A stretch of 64,000 bases of DNA from Zeus faber (GCA_960531495.1 CAUIJY010000071.1:620001-684000), one strand, 5' to 3'; shown: positions 23,856 to 38,495, counted from the first letter of the stretch. The notes: generated by a model from the letters alone, not told the origin. Numbers and translations: made by a program.

Positions 23856-25067
23856 CTAACATGTATTTGTCGAGTTATGATCATTTTCATCATTATGTGT
23901 ACATGTGGGAAAAAACGCATTTTCAGCCGATTTAAACGTCGAAAAGGGGAATTGCTTAAACGCTTCAGTCATTTCTCTGTGTGACAGTGTCAGACAGTTT
24001 AAATACAATGGTGAACTAGTATATGCTGCTAAAGCGTTGTTTGTCAAACAGTTTTAGGCCCATACAACATGTATTTGACGAGGTATGAGCATTTTCAGAA
24101 CATTGGACGGTTTGCTGTCTAGCTGAATTAGAGAAACACCGAACCATTGTCTCTTCAGAGGTGAATGATTCAGAATGCTGCAGTACAGCATAGAAATTTA
24201 ATTAATATGATGAACTATTATGTGCTTCTTAAGTGTTTCTCACAGATTTCTAGGCCCATCTAACATGTATTTGTGGAGTTATGATCATTTTCATCATTGT
24301 GTGCACATGTGGGAAAAAACGCATTTTCAGCCGATTTAAACGTCGAAAAGGGGAATTGGTTAAACGCTTCAGTCATTACTCTGTGTGACAGTGTCAGACA
24401 GTTTAAATACAATGGTGAACTAGTATATGCTGCTAAAGTGTTGTTTGTCAAACAGTTTTAGGCCCATGTAAAATGTATTTGTCGAGTTATGATCATTTTC
24501 ATCATTGTGTGCACATGTGGGAAAAAACGCATTTTCAGCCGATTTAAACGTCGAAAAGGGGAATTGGTTAAACGCTTCAGTCATAACTCTGTGTGACAGT
24601 GTCAGACAGTTTAAATACAATGGTGAACTAGTATATGCTGCTAAAGCGTTGTTTGTCAAACAGTTTTAGGCCCAAACAACATGTATTTGTCGAGGTATGA
24701 GCATTTTCAGAACATTGGACGGTTTGCTGTCTAGCTGAATTAGAGAAACACCGAACCATTGTCTCTTCAGAGGTGAATGATTCAGAATGCTGCAGTACAG
24801 CATTGAAATTTAATTAATGTGATGAACTATTATGTGCTTCCTAAGTTTTTCTCTCAGATTTCTATGCCCATCTAACATGTATTTCTGGAGTTATGATCAT
24901 TTTCAGAACTTGTGACGGTTTGCTGTCTAACTGAATTAGAGAAACACCGAACCATTGTCTCTTCAGAGGTGAATGATTCAGAATGCTGCAGTACAGCATA
25001 GAAATTTAATTAATATGATGAACTATTATGTGCTTCTTAAGTGTTTCTCACAGATTTCTAGGCCCAT

Positions 25068-26487
25068 CTAACATGTATTTGTGGAGTTATGATCATTTTC
25101 ATCATTGTGTGCACATGTGGGAAAAAACGCATTTTCAGCCGATTTAAACGTCGAAAAGGGGAATTGGTTAAACGCTTCAGTCATTACTCTGTGTGACAGT
25201 GTCAGACAGTTTAAATACAATGGTGAACTAGTATATGCTGCTAAAGTGTTGTTTGTCAACCAGTTTTAGGCCCATCTAACATGTATTTGTCGAGTTATGA
25301 TCATTTTCATCATTATTTGTACATGTGGGAAAAAACGCATTTTCAGCCGATTTAAACGTCGAAAAGGGGAATTGCTTAAACGCTTCAGTCATTTCTCTGT
25401 GTGACAGTGTCAGACAGTTTAAATACAATGGTGAACTAGTATATGCTGCTAAAGCGTTGTTTGTCAAACAGTTTTAGGCCCATACAACATGTATTTGACG
25501 AGGTATGAGCATTTTCAGAACATTGGACGGTTTGCTGTCTAGCTGAATTAGAGAAACACCGAACCATTGTCTCTTCAGAGGTGAATGATTCAGAATGCTG
25601 CAGTACAGCATAGAAATTTAATTAATATGATGAACTATTATGTGCTTCTTAAGTGTTTCTCACAGATTTCTAGGCCCATCTAACATGTATTTGTGGAGTT
25701 ATGATCATTTTCATCATTGTGTGCACATGTGGGAAAAAACGCATTTTCAGCCGATTTAAACGTCGAAAAGGGGAATTGGTTAAACGCTTCAGTCATTACT
25801 CTGTGTGACAGTGTCAGACAGTTTAAATACAATGGTGAACTAGTATATGCTGCTAAAGTGTTGTTTGTCAAACAGTTTTAGGCCCATGTAAAATGTATTT
25901 GTCGAGTTATGATCATTTTCATCATTGTGTGCACATGTGGGAAAAAACGCATTTTCAGCCGATTTAAACGTCGAAAAGGGGAATTGGTTAAACGCTTCAG
26001 TCATAACTCTGTGTGACAGTGTCAGACAGTTTAAATACAATGGTGAACTAGTATATGCTGCTAAAGCGTTGTTTGTCAAACAGTTTTAGGCCCAAACAAC
26101 ATGTATTTGTCGAGGTATGAGCATTTTCAGAACATTGGACGGTTTGCTGTCTAGCTGAATTAGAGAAACACCGAACCATTGTCTCTTCAGAGGTGAATGA
26201 TTCAGAATGCTGCAGTACAGCATTGAAATTTAATTAATGTGATGAACTATTATGTGCTTCCTAAGTTTTTCTCTCAGATTTCTATGCCCATCTAACATGT
26301 ATTTCTGGAGTTATGATCATTTTCAGAACTTGTGACGGTTTGCTGTCTAACTGAATTAGAGAAACACCGAACCATTGTCTCTTCAGAGGTGAATGATTCA
26401 GAATGCTGCAGTACAGCATAGAAATTTAATTAATATGATGAACTATTATGTGCTTCTTAAGTGTTTCTCACAGATTTCTAGGCCCAT
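25068..26487. repeat. Extra Qr + P segment (1,420 bp) between two 22-mers
   Basis: A1 is followed by a hybrid A at 25276 with the R-type ttatttgtacatg front but the A3 gcttaaacg/catttct rear, then B3; P follows at 25680. The hybrid points to an exchange between an R and a Q-type block. The extra 1,420 bp turns the 4,468-bp unit into a 5,888-bp repeat distance. Confidence 0.9.
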
Positions 26488-29400
26488 CTAACATGTATTT
26501 GTGGAGTTATGATCATTTTCATCATTGTGTGCACATGTGGGAAAAAACGCATTTTCAGCCGATTTAAACGTCGAAAAGGGGAATTGGTTAAACGCTTCAG
26601 TCATTACTCTGTGTGACAGTGTCAGACAGTTTAAATACAATGGTGAACTAGTATATGCTGCTAAAGTGTTGTTTGTCAACCAGTTTTAGGCCCATCTAAC
26701 ATGTATTTGTCGAGTTATGATCATTTTCATCATTATTTGTACATGTGGGAAAAAACGCATTTTCAGCCGATATAAACGTCGAAAAGGGGAATTGGTTAAA
26801 CGCTTCAGTCATAACTCTGTGTGACAGTGTCAGACAGTTTAAATACAATGGTGAACTAGTATATGCTGCTAAAGCGTTGTTTGTCAAACAGTTTTAGGCC
26901 CATACAACATGTATTTGACGAGGTATGAGCATTTTCAGAACATTGGACGGTTTGCTGTCTAGCTGAATTAGAGAAACACCGAACCATTGTCTCTTCAGAG
27001 GTGAATGATTCAGAATGCTGCAGTACAGCATAGAAATTTAATTAATATGATGAACTATTATGTGCTTCTTAAGTGTTTCTCACAGATTTCTAGGCCCATC
27101 TAACATGTATTTGTGGAGTTATGATCATTTTCATCATTGTGTGCACATGTGGGAAAAAACGCATTTTCAGCCGATTTAAACGTCGAAAAGGGGAATTGGT
27201 TAAACGCTTCAGTCATTACTCTGTGTGACAGTGTCAGACAGTTTAAATACAATGGTGAACTAGTATATGCTGCTAAAGTGTTGTTTGTCAACCAGTTTTA
27301 GGCCCATCTAACATGTATTTGTCGAGTTATGATCATTTTCATCATTGTGTGCACATGTGGGAAAAAACGCATTTTCAGCCGATTTAAACGTCGAAAAGGG
27401 GAATTGGTTAAACGCTTCAGTCATAACTCTGTGTGACAGTGTCAGACAGTTTAAATACAATGGTGAACTAGTATATGCTGCTAAAGCGTTGTTTGTCAAA
27501 CAGTTTTAGGCCCAAACAACATGTATTTGTCGAGGTATGAGCATTTTCAGAACATTGGACGGTTTGCTGTCTAGCTGAATTAGAGAAACACCGAACCATT
27601 GTCTCTTCAGAGGTGAATGATTCAGAATGCTGCAGTACAGCATTGAAATTTAATTAATGTGATGAGCTATTATGTGCTTCCTAAGTTTTTCTCTCAGATT
27701 TCTATGCCCATCTAACATGTATTTCTGGAGTTATGATCATTTTCAGAACTTGTGACGGTTTGCTGTCTAACTGAATTAGAGAAACACCGAACCATTGTCT
27801 CTTCAGAGGTGAATGATTCAGAATGCTGCAGTACAGCATAGAAATTTAATTAATATGATGAACTATTATGTGCTTCTTAAGTGTTTCTCACAGATTTCTA
27901 GGCCCATCTAACATGTATTTGTGGAGTTATGATCATTTTCATCATTGTGTGCACATGTGGGAAAAAACGCATTTTCAGCCGATTTAAACGTCGAAAAGGG
28001 GAATTGGTTAAACGCTTCAGTCATTACTCTGTGTGACAGTGTCAGACAGTTTAAATACAATGGTGAACTAGTATATGCTGCTAAAGTGTTGTTTGTCAAC
28101 CAGTTTTAGGCCCATCTAACATGTATTTGTCGAGTTATGATCATTTTCATCATTGTGTGCACATGTGGGAAAAAACGCATTTTCAGCCGATTTAAACGTC
28201 GAAAAGGGGAATTGGTTAAACGCTTCAGTCATTACTCTGTGTGACAGTGTCAGACAGTTTAAATACAATGGTGAACTAGTATATGCTGCTAAAGCGTTGT
28301 TTGTCAAACAGTTTTAGGCCCATACAACATGTATTTGACGAGGTATGAGCATTTTCAGAACATTGGACGGTTTGCTGTCTAGCTGAATTAGAGAAACACC
28401 GAACCATTGTCTCTTCAGAGGTGAATGATTCAGAATGCTGCAGTACAGCATAGAAATTTTATTAATATGATGAACTATTATGTGCTTCCTAAGTTTTTCT
28501 CTCAGATTTCTATGCCCATCTAACATGTATTTCTGGAGTTATGATCATTTTCAGAACTTGTGACGGTTTGCTGTCTAGCTGAATTAGAGAAACACCGAAC
28601 CATTGTCTCTTCAGAGGTGAATGATTCAGAATGCTGTAGTACAGCATAGAAATTTAATTAATATGATGAACTATTATGTGCTTCTTAAGTGTTTCTCACA
28701 GATTTCTAGGCCCATCTAACATGTATTTGTGGAGTTATGATCATTTTCATCATTGTGTGCACATGTGGGAAAAAACGCATTTTCAGCCGATTTAAACGTC
28801 GAAAAGGGGAATTGGTTAAACGCTTCAGTCATTACTCTGTGTGACAGTGTCAGACAGTTTAAATACAATGGTGAACTAGTATATGCTGCTAAAGTGTTGT
28901 TTGTCAAACAGTTTTAGGCCCATGTAAAATGTATTTGTCGAGTTATGATCATTTTCATCATTGTGTGCACATGTGGGAAAAAACGCATTTTCAGCCGATT
29001 TAAACGTCGAAAAGGGGAATTGGTTAAACGCTTCAGTCATAACTCTGTGTGACAGTGTCAGACAGTTTAAATACAATGGTGAACTAGTATATGCTGCTAA
29101 AGTGTTGTTTGTCAACAAGTTTTAGGCCCATCTAACATGTATTTGTCGAGTTATGATCATTTTCATCATTATGTGTACATGTGGGAAAAAACGCATTTTC
29201 AGCCGATTTAAACGTCGAAAAGGGGAATTGCTTGAACGCTTCAGTCAGTACTCTGTGTGACAGTGTCAGACAGTTTAAATACAATGGTGAACTAGTATAT
29301 GCTGCTGAAGCGTTGTTTGTCAAACAGTTTTAGGCCCATACAACATGTATTTGTCGAGGTATGAGCATTTTCAGAACATTGGACGGTTTGCTGTCTAGCT

Positions 29401-30955
29401 GAATTAGAGAAACACCGAACCATTGTCTATTCAGAGGTGAATGATTCAGAATGCTGTAGTAGAGCATAGAAATTTAATTAATATGATGAACTATTATGTG
29501 CTTCTTAAGTGTTTCTCACAGATTTCTAGGCCCATCTAACATGTATTTGTGGAGTTATGATCATTCTCATCATTGTGTGCACATGTGGGAAAAAACGCAT
29601 TTTCAGCCGATTTAAATGTCGAAAAGGGGAATTGCTTGAACGCTTCAGTCATTACTCTGTGTGACAGTGTCAGACAGTTTAAATACAATGGTGAACTAGT
29701 ATATGCTGCTAAAGTGTTGTTTGTCAACCAGTTTTAGGCCCATCTAACATGTATTTGTCGAGTTATGATCATTTTCATCATTATGTGTACATGTGGGAAA
29801 AAACGCATTTTCAGCCGATTTAAACGTCGAAAAGGGGAATTGCTTAAACGCTTCAGTCATTTCTCTGTGTGACAGTGTCAGACAGTTTAAATACAATGGT
29901 GAACTAGTATATGCTGCTAAAGCGTTGTTTGTCAAACAGTTTTAGGCCCATACAACATGTATTTGACGAGGTATGAGCATTTTCAGAACATTGGACGGTT
30001 TGCTGTCTAGCTGAATTAGAGAAACACCGAACCATTGTCTCTTCAGAGGTGAATGATTCAGAATGCTGCAGTACAGCATAGAAATTTAATTAATATGATG
30101 AACTATTATGTGCTTCTTAAGTGTTTCTCACAGATTTCTAGGCCCATCTAACATGTATTTGTGGAGTTATGATCATTTTCATCATTGTGTGCACATGTGG
30201 GAAAAAACGCATTTTCAGCCGATTTAAACGTCGAAAAGGGGAATTGGTTAAACGCTTCAGTCATTACTCTGTGTGACAGTGTCAGACAGTTTAAATACAA
30301 TGGTGAACTAGTATATGCTGCTAAAGTGTTGTTTGTCAAACAGTTTTAGGCCCATGTAAAATGTATTTGTCGAGTTATGATCATTTTCATCATTGTGTGC
30401 ACATGTGGGAAAAAACGCATTTTCAGCCGATTTAAACGTCGAAAAGGGGAATTGGTTAAACGCTTCAGTCATAACTCTGTGTGACAGTGTCAGACAGTTT
30501 AAATACAATGGTGAACTAGTATATGCTGCTAAAGCGTTGTTTGTCAAACAGTTTTAGGCCCAAACAACATGTATTTGTCGAGGTATGAGCATTTTCAGAA
30601 CATTGGACGGTTTGCTGTCTAGCTGAATTAGAGAAACACCGAACCATTGTCTCTTCAGAGGTGAATGATTCAGAATGCTGCAGTACAGCATTGAAATTTA
30701 ATTAATGTGATGAACTATTATGTGCTTCCTAAGTTTTTCTCTCAGATTTCTATGCCCATCTAACATGTATTTCTGGAGTTATGATCATTTTCAGAACTTG
30801 TGACGGTTTGCTGTCTAACTGAATTAGAGAAACACCGAACCATTGTCTCTTCAGAGGTGAATGATTCAGAATGCTGCAGTACAGCATAGAAATTTAATTA
30901 ATATGATGAACTATTATGTGCTTCTTAAGTGTTTCTCACAGATTTCTAGGCCCAT
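26488..30955. repeat. 22-mer HOR (4,468 bp), copy 2: R-S-T-U-Q'-P
   Basis: Starts are 26488, 27100, 27908, 28716, 29536 and 30148. It shares private markers with 20600-25067 at a constant 5,888-bp offset: gatataaacg in R, gagct in the S B1, and ctgtag at 28637. The two are recent duplicates. Confidence 0.92.
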
Positions 30956-33900
30956 CTAACATGTATTTGTGGAGTTATGATCATTTTCATCATTGTGTGC
31001 ACATGTGGGAAAAAACGCATTTTCAGCCGATTTAAACGTCGAAAAGGGGAATTGGTTAAACGCTTCAGTCATTACTCTGTGTGACAGTGTCAGACAGTTT
31101 AAATACAATGGTGAACTAGTATATGCTGCTAAAGTGTTGTTTGTCAACCAGTTTTAGGCCCATCTAACATGTATTTGTCGAGTTATGATCATTTTCATCA
31201 TTATTTGTACATGTGGGAAAAAACGCATTTTCAGCCGATTTAAACGTCGAAAAGGGGAATTGGTTAAACGCTTCAGTCATAACTCTGTGTGACAGTGTCA
31301 GACAGTTTAAATACAATGGTGAACTAGTATATGCTGCTAAAGCGTTGTTTGTCAAACAGTTTTAGGCCCATACAACATGTATTTGACGAGGTATGAGCAT
31401 TTTCAGAACATTGGACGGTTTGCTGTCTAGCTGAATTAGAGAAACACCGAACCATTGTCTCTTCAGAGGTGAATGATTCAGAATGCTGCAGTACAGCATA
31501 GAAATTTTATTAATATGATGAACTATTATGTGCTTCTTAAGTGTTTCTCACAGATTTCTAGGCCCATCTAACATGTATTTGTGGAGTTATGATCATTTTC
31601 ATCATTGTGTGCACATGTGGGAAAAAACGCATTTTCAGCCGATTTAAACGTCGAAAAGGGGAATTGGTTAAACGCTTCAGTCATTACTCTGTGTGACAGT
31701 GTCAGACAGTTTAAATACAATGGTGAACTAGTATATGCTGCTAAAGTGTTGTTTGTCAACCAGTTTTAGGCCCATCTAACATGTATTTGTCGAGTTATGA
31801 TCATTTTCATCATTGTGTGCACATGTGGGAAAAAACGCATTTTCAGCCGATTTAAACGTCGAAAAGGGGAATTGGTTAAACGCTTCAGTCATTACTCTGT
31901 GTGACAGTGTCAGACAGTTTAAATACAATGGTGAACTAGTATATGCTGCTAAAGCGTTGTTTGTCAAACAGTTTTAGGCCCATACAACATGTATTTGACG
32001 AGGTATGAGCATTTTCAGAACATTGGACGGTTTGCTGTCTAGCTGAATTAGAGAAACACCGAACCATTGTCTCTTCAGAGGTGAATGATTCAGAATGCTG
32101 CAGTACAGCATAGAAATTTTATTAATATGATGAACTATTATGTGCTTCCTAAGTTTTTCTCTCAGATTTCTATGCCCATCTAACATGTATTTCTGGAGTT
32201 ATGATCATTTTCAGAACTTGTGACGGTTTGCTGTCTAGCTGAATTAGAGAAACACCGAACCATTGTCTCTTCAGAGGTGAATGATTCAGAATGCTGCAGT
32301 ACAGCATAGAAATTTAATTAATATGATGAACTATTATGTGCTTCTTAAGTGTTTCTCACAGATTTCTAGGCCCATCTAACATGTATTTGTGGAGTTATGA
32401 TCATTTTCATCATTGTGTGCACATGTGGGAAAAAACGCATTTTCAGCCGATTTAAACGTCGAAAAGGGGAATTGGTTAAACGCTTCAGTCATTACTCTGT
32501 GTGACAGTGTCAGACAGTTTAAATACAATGGTGAACTAGTATATGCTGCTAAAGTGTTGTTTGTCAAACAGTTTTAGGCCCATTTAAAATGTATTTGTCG
32601 AGTTATGATCATTTTCATCATTGTGTGCACATGTGGGAAAAAACGCATTTTCAGCCGATTTAAACGTCGAAAAGGGGAATTGGTTAAACGCTTCAGTCAT
32701 AACTCTGTGTGACAGTGTCAGACAGTTTAAATACAATGGTGAACTAGTATATGCTGCTAAAGTGTTGTTTGTCAACAAGTTTTAGGCCCATCTAACATGT
32801 ATTTGTCGAGTTATGATCATTTTCATCATTATGTGTACATGTGGGAAAAAACGCATTTTCAGCCGATTTAAACGTCGAAAAGGGGAATTGCTTGAACGCT
32901 TCAGTCAGTACTCTGTGTGACAGTGTCAGACAGTTTAAATACAATGGTGAACTAGTATATGCTGCTGAAGCGTTGTTTGTCAAACAGTTTTAGGCCCATA
33001 CAACATGTATTTGTCGAGGTATGAGCATTTTCAGAACATTGGACGGTTTGCTGTCTAGCTGAATTAGAGAAACACCGAACCATTGTCTATTCAGAGGTGA
33101 ATGATTCAGAATGCTGTAGTAGAGCATAGAAATTTAATTAATATGATGAACTATTATGTGCTTCTTAAGTGTTTCTCACAGATTTCTAGGCCCATCTAAC
33201 ATGTATTTGTGGAGTTATGATCATTCTCATCATTGTGTGCACATGTGGGAAAAAACGCATTTTCAGCCGATTTAAATGTCGAAAAGGGGAATTGCTTGAA
33301 CGCTTCAGTCATTACTCTGTGTGACAGTGTCAGACAGTTTAAATACAATGGTGAACTAGTATATGCTGCTAAAGTGTTGTTTGTCAAACAGTTTTAGGCC
33401 CATGTAAAATGTATTTGTCGAGTTATGATCATTTTCATCATTGTGTGCACATGTGGGAAAAAACGCATTTTCAGCCGATTTAAACGTCGAAAAGGGGAAT
33501 TGGTTAAACGCTTCAGTCATAACTCTGTGTGACAGTGTCAGACAGTTTAAATACAATGGTGAACTAGTATATGCTGCTAAAGTGTTGTTTGTCAACAAGT
33601 TTTAGGCCCATCTAACATGTATTTGTCGAGTTATGATCATTTTCATCATTATGTGTACATGTGGGAAAAAACGCATTTTCAGCCGATTTAAACGTCGAAA
33701 AGGGTAATTGCTTGAACGCTTCAGTCAGTACTCTGTGTGACAGTGTCAGACAGTTTAAATACAATGGTGAACTAGTATATGCTGCTGAAGCGTTGTTTGT
33801 CAAACAGTTTTAGGCCCATACAACATGTATTTGTCGAGGTATGAGCATTTTCAGAACATTGGACGGTTTGCTGTCTAGCTGAATTAGAGAAACACCGAAC

Positions 33901-34823
33901 CATTGTCTCTTCAGAGGTGAATGATTCAGAATGCTGCAGTACAGCATAGAAATTTAATTAATATGATGAACTATTATGTGCTTCTTAAGTGTTTCTCACA
34001 GATTTCTAGGCCCATCTAACATGTATTTGTGGAGTTATGATCATTTTCATCATTGTGTGCACATGTGGGAAAAAACGCATTTTCAGCCGATTTAAACGTC
34101 GAAAAGGGGAATTGGTTAAACGCTTCAGTCATTACTCTGTGTGACAGTGTCAGACAGTTTAAATACAATGGTGAACTAGTATATGCTGCTAAAGTGTTGT
34201 TTGTCAAACAGTTTTAGGCCCATGTAAAATGTATTTGTCGAGTTATGATCATTTTCATCATTGTGTGCACATGTGGGAAAAAACGCATTTTCAGCCGATT
34301 TAAACGTCGAAAAGGGGAATTGGTTAAACGCTTCAGTCATAACTCTGTGTGACAGTGTCAGACAGTTTAAATACAATGGTGAACTAGTATATGCTGCTAA
34401 AGCGTTGTTTGTCAAACAGTTTTAGGCCCAAACAACATGTATTTGTCGAGGTATGAGCATTTTCAGAACATTGGACGGTTTGCTGTCTAGCTGAATTAGA
34501 GAAACACCGAACCATTGTCTCTTCAGAGGTGAATGATTCAGAATGCTGCAGTACAGCATTGAAATTTAATTAATGTGATGAACTATTATGTGCTTCCTAA
34601 GTTTTTCTCTCAGATTTCTATGCCCATCTAACATGTATTTCTGGAGTTATGATCATTTTCAGAACTTGTGACGGTTTGCTGTCTAACTGAATTAGAGAAA
34701 CACCGAACCATTGTCTCTTCAGAGGTGAATGATTCAGAATGCTGCAGTACAGCATAGAAATTTAATTAATATGATGAGCTATTATGTGCTTCTTAAGTGT
34801 TTCTCACAGATTTCTAGGCCCAT
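30956..34823. repeat. Rearranged 22-mer lacking S: R'-T-U-U'-P (3,868 bp)
   Basis: R' at 30956 keeps ttatttgtacatg but has gatttaaacg and ttttattaat. T follows directly at 31568, so S is missing. U is at 32376 (private T at 32584). U' at 33196 is A6-A4-A5-B, with an A6 first monomer and a B that begins like B5 and ends like B3 (ctcttcag, ctgcag). U' sits in the slot of Q', before P (34016), so it looks like Q' with A3 replaced by A4-A5. Confidence 0.88.
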
Positions 34824-37063
34824 CTAACATGTATTTGTGGAGTTATGATCATTTTCATCATTGTGTGCACATGTGGGAAAAAACGCATTTTCAGCCGATT
34901 TAAACGTCGAAAAGGGGAATTGGTTAAACGCTTCAGTCATTACTCTGTGTGACAGTGTCAGACAGTTTAAATACAATGGTGAACTAGTATATGCTGCTAA
35001 AGTGTTGTTTGTCAAACAGTTTTAGGCCCATGTAAAATGTATTTGTCGAGTTATGATCATTTTCATCATTGTGTGCACATGTGGGAAAAAACGCATTTTC
35101 AGCCGATTTAAACGTCGAAAAGGGGAATTGGTTAAACGCTTCAGTCATAACTCTGTGTGACAGTGTCAGACAGTTTAAATACAATGGTGAACTAGTATAT
35201 GCTGCTAAAGTGTTGTTTGTCAACAAGTTTTAGGCCCATCTAACATGTATTTGTCGAGTTATGATCATTTTCATCATTATGTGTACATGTGGGAAAAAAC
35301 GCATTTTCAGCCGATTTAAACGTCGAAAAGGGGAATTGCTTGAACGCTTCAGTCAGTACTCTGTGTGACAGTGTCAGACAGTTTAAATACAATGGTGAAC
35401 TAGTATATGCTGCTGAAGCGTTGTTTGTCAAACAGTTTTAGGCCCATACAACATGTATTTGTCGAGGTATGAGCATTTTCAGAACATTGGACTGTTTGCT
35501 GTCTAGCTGAATTAGAGAAACACCGAACCATTGTCTATTCAGAGGTGAATGATTCAGAATGCTGTAGTAGAGCATAGAAATTTAATTAATATGATGAACT
35601 ATTATGTGCTTCTTAAGTGTTTCTCACAGATTTCTAGGCCCATCTAACATGTATTTGTGGAGTTATGATCATTCTCATCATTGTGTGCACATGTGGGAAA
35701 AAACGCATTTTCAGCCGATTTAAATGTCGAAAAGGGGAATTGCTTGAACGCTTCAGTCATTACTCTGTGTGACAGTGTCAGACAGTTTAAATACAATGGT
35801 GAACTAGTATATGCTGCTAAAGTGTTGTTTGTCAACCAGTTTTAGGCCCATCTAACATGTATTTGTCGAGTTATGATCATTTTCATCATTATGTGTACAT
35901 GTGGGAAAAAACGCATTTTCAGCCGATTTAAACGTCGAAAAGGGGAATTGCTTAAACGCTTCAGTCATTTCTCTGTGTGACAGTGTCAGACAGTTTAAAT
36001 ACAATGGTGAACTAGTATATGCTGCTAAAGCGTTGTTTGTCAAACAGTTTTAGGCCCATACAACATGTATTTGACGAGGTATGAGCATTTTCAGAACATT
36101 GGACGGTTTGCTGTCTAGCTGAATTAGAGAAACACCGAACCATTGTCTCTTCAGAGGTGAATGATTCAGAATGCTGCAGTACAGCATAGAAATTTAATTA
36201 ATATGATGAACTATTATGTGCTTCTTAAGTGTTTCTCACAGATTTCTAGGCCCATCTAACATGTATTTGTGGAGTTATGATCATTTTCATCATTGTGTGC
36301 ACATGTGGGAAAAAACGCATTTTCAGCCGATTTAAACGTCGAAAAGGGGAATTGGTTAAACGCTTCAGTCATTACTCTGTGTGACAGTGTCAGACAGTTT
36401 AAATACAATGGTGAACTAGTATATGCTGCTAAAGTGTTGTTTGTCAACCAGTTTTAGGCCCATCTAACATGTATTTGTCGAGTTATGATCATTTTCATCA
36501 TTGTGTGCACATGTGGGAAAAAACGCATTTTCAGCCGATTTAAACGTCGAAAAGGGGAATTGGTTAAACGCTTCAGTCATAACTCTGTGTGACAGTGTCA
36601 GACAGTTTAAATACAATGGTGAACTAGTATATGCTGCTAAAGCGTTGTTTGTCAAACAGTTTTAGGCCCAAACAACATGTATTTGTCGAGGTATGAGCAT
36701 TTTCAGAACATTGGACGGTTTGCTGTCTAGCTGAATTAGAGAAACACCGAACCATTGTCTCTTCAGAGGTGAATGATTCAGAATGCTGCAGTACAGCATT
36801 GAAATTTAATTAATGTGATGAACTATTATGTGCTTCCTAAGTTTTTCTCTCAGATTTCTATGCCCATCTAACATGTATTTCTGGAGTTATGATCATTTTC
36901 AGAACTTGTGACGGTTTGCTGTCTAACTGAATTAGAGAAACACCGAACCATTGTCTCTTCAGAGGTGAATGATTCAGAATGCTGCAGTACAGCATAGAAA
37001 TTTAATTAATATGATGAGCTATTATGTGCTTCTTAAGTGTTTCTCACAGATTTCTAGGCCCAT
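34824..37063. repeat. U-Q'-S segment (2,240 bp)
   Basis: Starts are U 34824, Q' 35644 and S 36256. U here is the ggactg allele (35493), linked to gagct at 34778. S follows Q' instead of P, a junction not seen in the canonical order. Confidence 0.89.
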
Positions 37064-38495
37064 CTAACATGTATTTGTGGAGTTATGATCATTTTCATCA
37101 TTGTGTGCACATGTGGGAAAAAACGCATTTTCAGCCGATTTAAACGTCGAAAAGGGGAATTGGTTAAACGCTTCAGTCATTACTCTGTGTGACAGTGTCA
37201 GACAGTTTAAATACAATGGTGAACTAGTATATGCTGCTAAAGTGTTGTTTGTCAAACAGTTTTAGGCCCATGTAAAATGTATTTGTCGAGTTATGATCAT
37301 TTTCATCATTGTGTGCACATGTGGGAAAAAACGCATTTTCAGCCGATTTAAACGTCGAAAAGGGGAATTGGTTAAACGCTTCAGTCATAACTCTGTGTGA
37401 CAGTGTCAGACAGTTTAAATACAATGGTGAACTAGTATATGCTGCTAAAGTGTTGTTTGTCAACAAGTTTTAGGCCCATCTAACATGTATTTGTCGAGTT
37501 ATGATCATTTTCATCATTATGTGTACATGTGGGAAAAAACGCATTTTCAGCCGATTTAAACGTCGAAAAGGGGAATTGCTTGAACGCTTCAGTCAGTACT
37601 CTGTGTGACAGTGTCAGACAGTTTAAATACAATGGTGAACTAGTATATGCTGCTGAAGCGTTGTTTGTCAAACAGTTTTAGGCCCATACAACATGTATTT
37701 GTCGAGGTATGAGCATTTTCAGAACATTGGACTGTTTGCTGTCTAGCTGAATTAGAGAAACACCGAACCATTGTCTATTCAGAGGTGAATGATTCAGAAT
37801 GCTGTAGTAGAGCATAGAAATTTAATTAATATGATGAACTATTATGTGCTTCTTAAGTGTTTCTCACAGATTTCTAGGCCCATCTAACATGTATTTGTGG
37901 AGTTATGATCATTCTCATCATTGTGTGCACATGTGGGAAAAAACGCATTTTCAGCCGATTTAAATGTCGAAAAGGGGAATTGCTTGAACGCTTCAGTCAT
38001 TACTCTGTGTGACAGTGTCAGACAGTTTAAATACAATGGTGAACTAGTATATGCTGCTAAAGTGTTGTTTGTCAACCAGTTTTAGGCCCATCTAACATGT
38101 ATTTGTCGAGTTATGATCATTTTCATCATTATGTGTACATGTGGGAAAAAACGCATTTTCAGCCGATTTAAACGTCGAAAAGGGGAATTGCTTAAACGCT
38201 TCAGTCATTTCTCTGTGTGACAGTGTCAGACAGTTTAAATACAATGGTGAACTAGTATATGCTGCTAAAGCGTTGTTTGTCAAACAGTTTTAGGCCCATA
38301 CAACATGTATTTGACGAGGTATGAGCATTTTCAGAACATTGGACGGTTTGCTGTCTAGCTGAATTAGAGAAACACCGAACCATTGTCTCTTCAGAGGTGA
38401 ATGATTCAGAATGCTGCAGTACAGCATAGAAATTTAATTAATATGATGAACTATTATGTGCTTCTTAAGTGTTTCTCACAGATTTCTAGGCCCAT
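37064..38495. repeat. U-Q' module (1,432 bp)
   Basis: U at 37064 (ggactg at 37733, gagct at 37018) is followed by Q' at 37884. It repeats the U-Q' of 34824-36255 at an offset of 2,240 bp and is then followed by T instead of P or S. Confidence 0.89.

Larger units (their letters stand above)
20600..25067. repeat. 22-mer HOR (4,468 bp), copy 1: R-S-T-U-Q'-P
   Basis: Starts are R 20600 (AAB), S 21212 (AABB), T 22020 (AABB), U 22828 (AAAB), Q' 23648 (AAB) and P 24260 (AABB): 13 A and 9 B. R's second A has ttatttgtacatg and gatataaacg. S has a ctaacatg/gtcgag second A with an A2 tail. T has a gacgag B with ttttattaat and ttcctaag. U contains A4 and A5. Marker SNPs are gagct in B1 at ~21778 and ctgtag at 22749. 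Confidence 0.92.
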
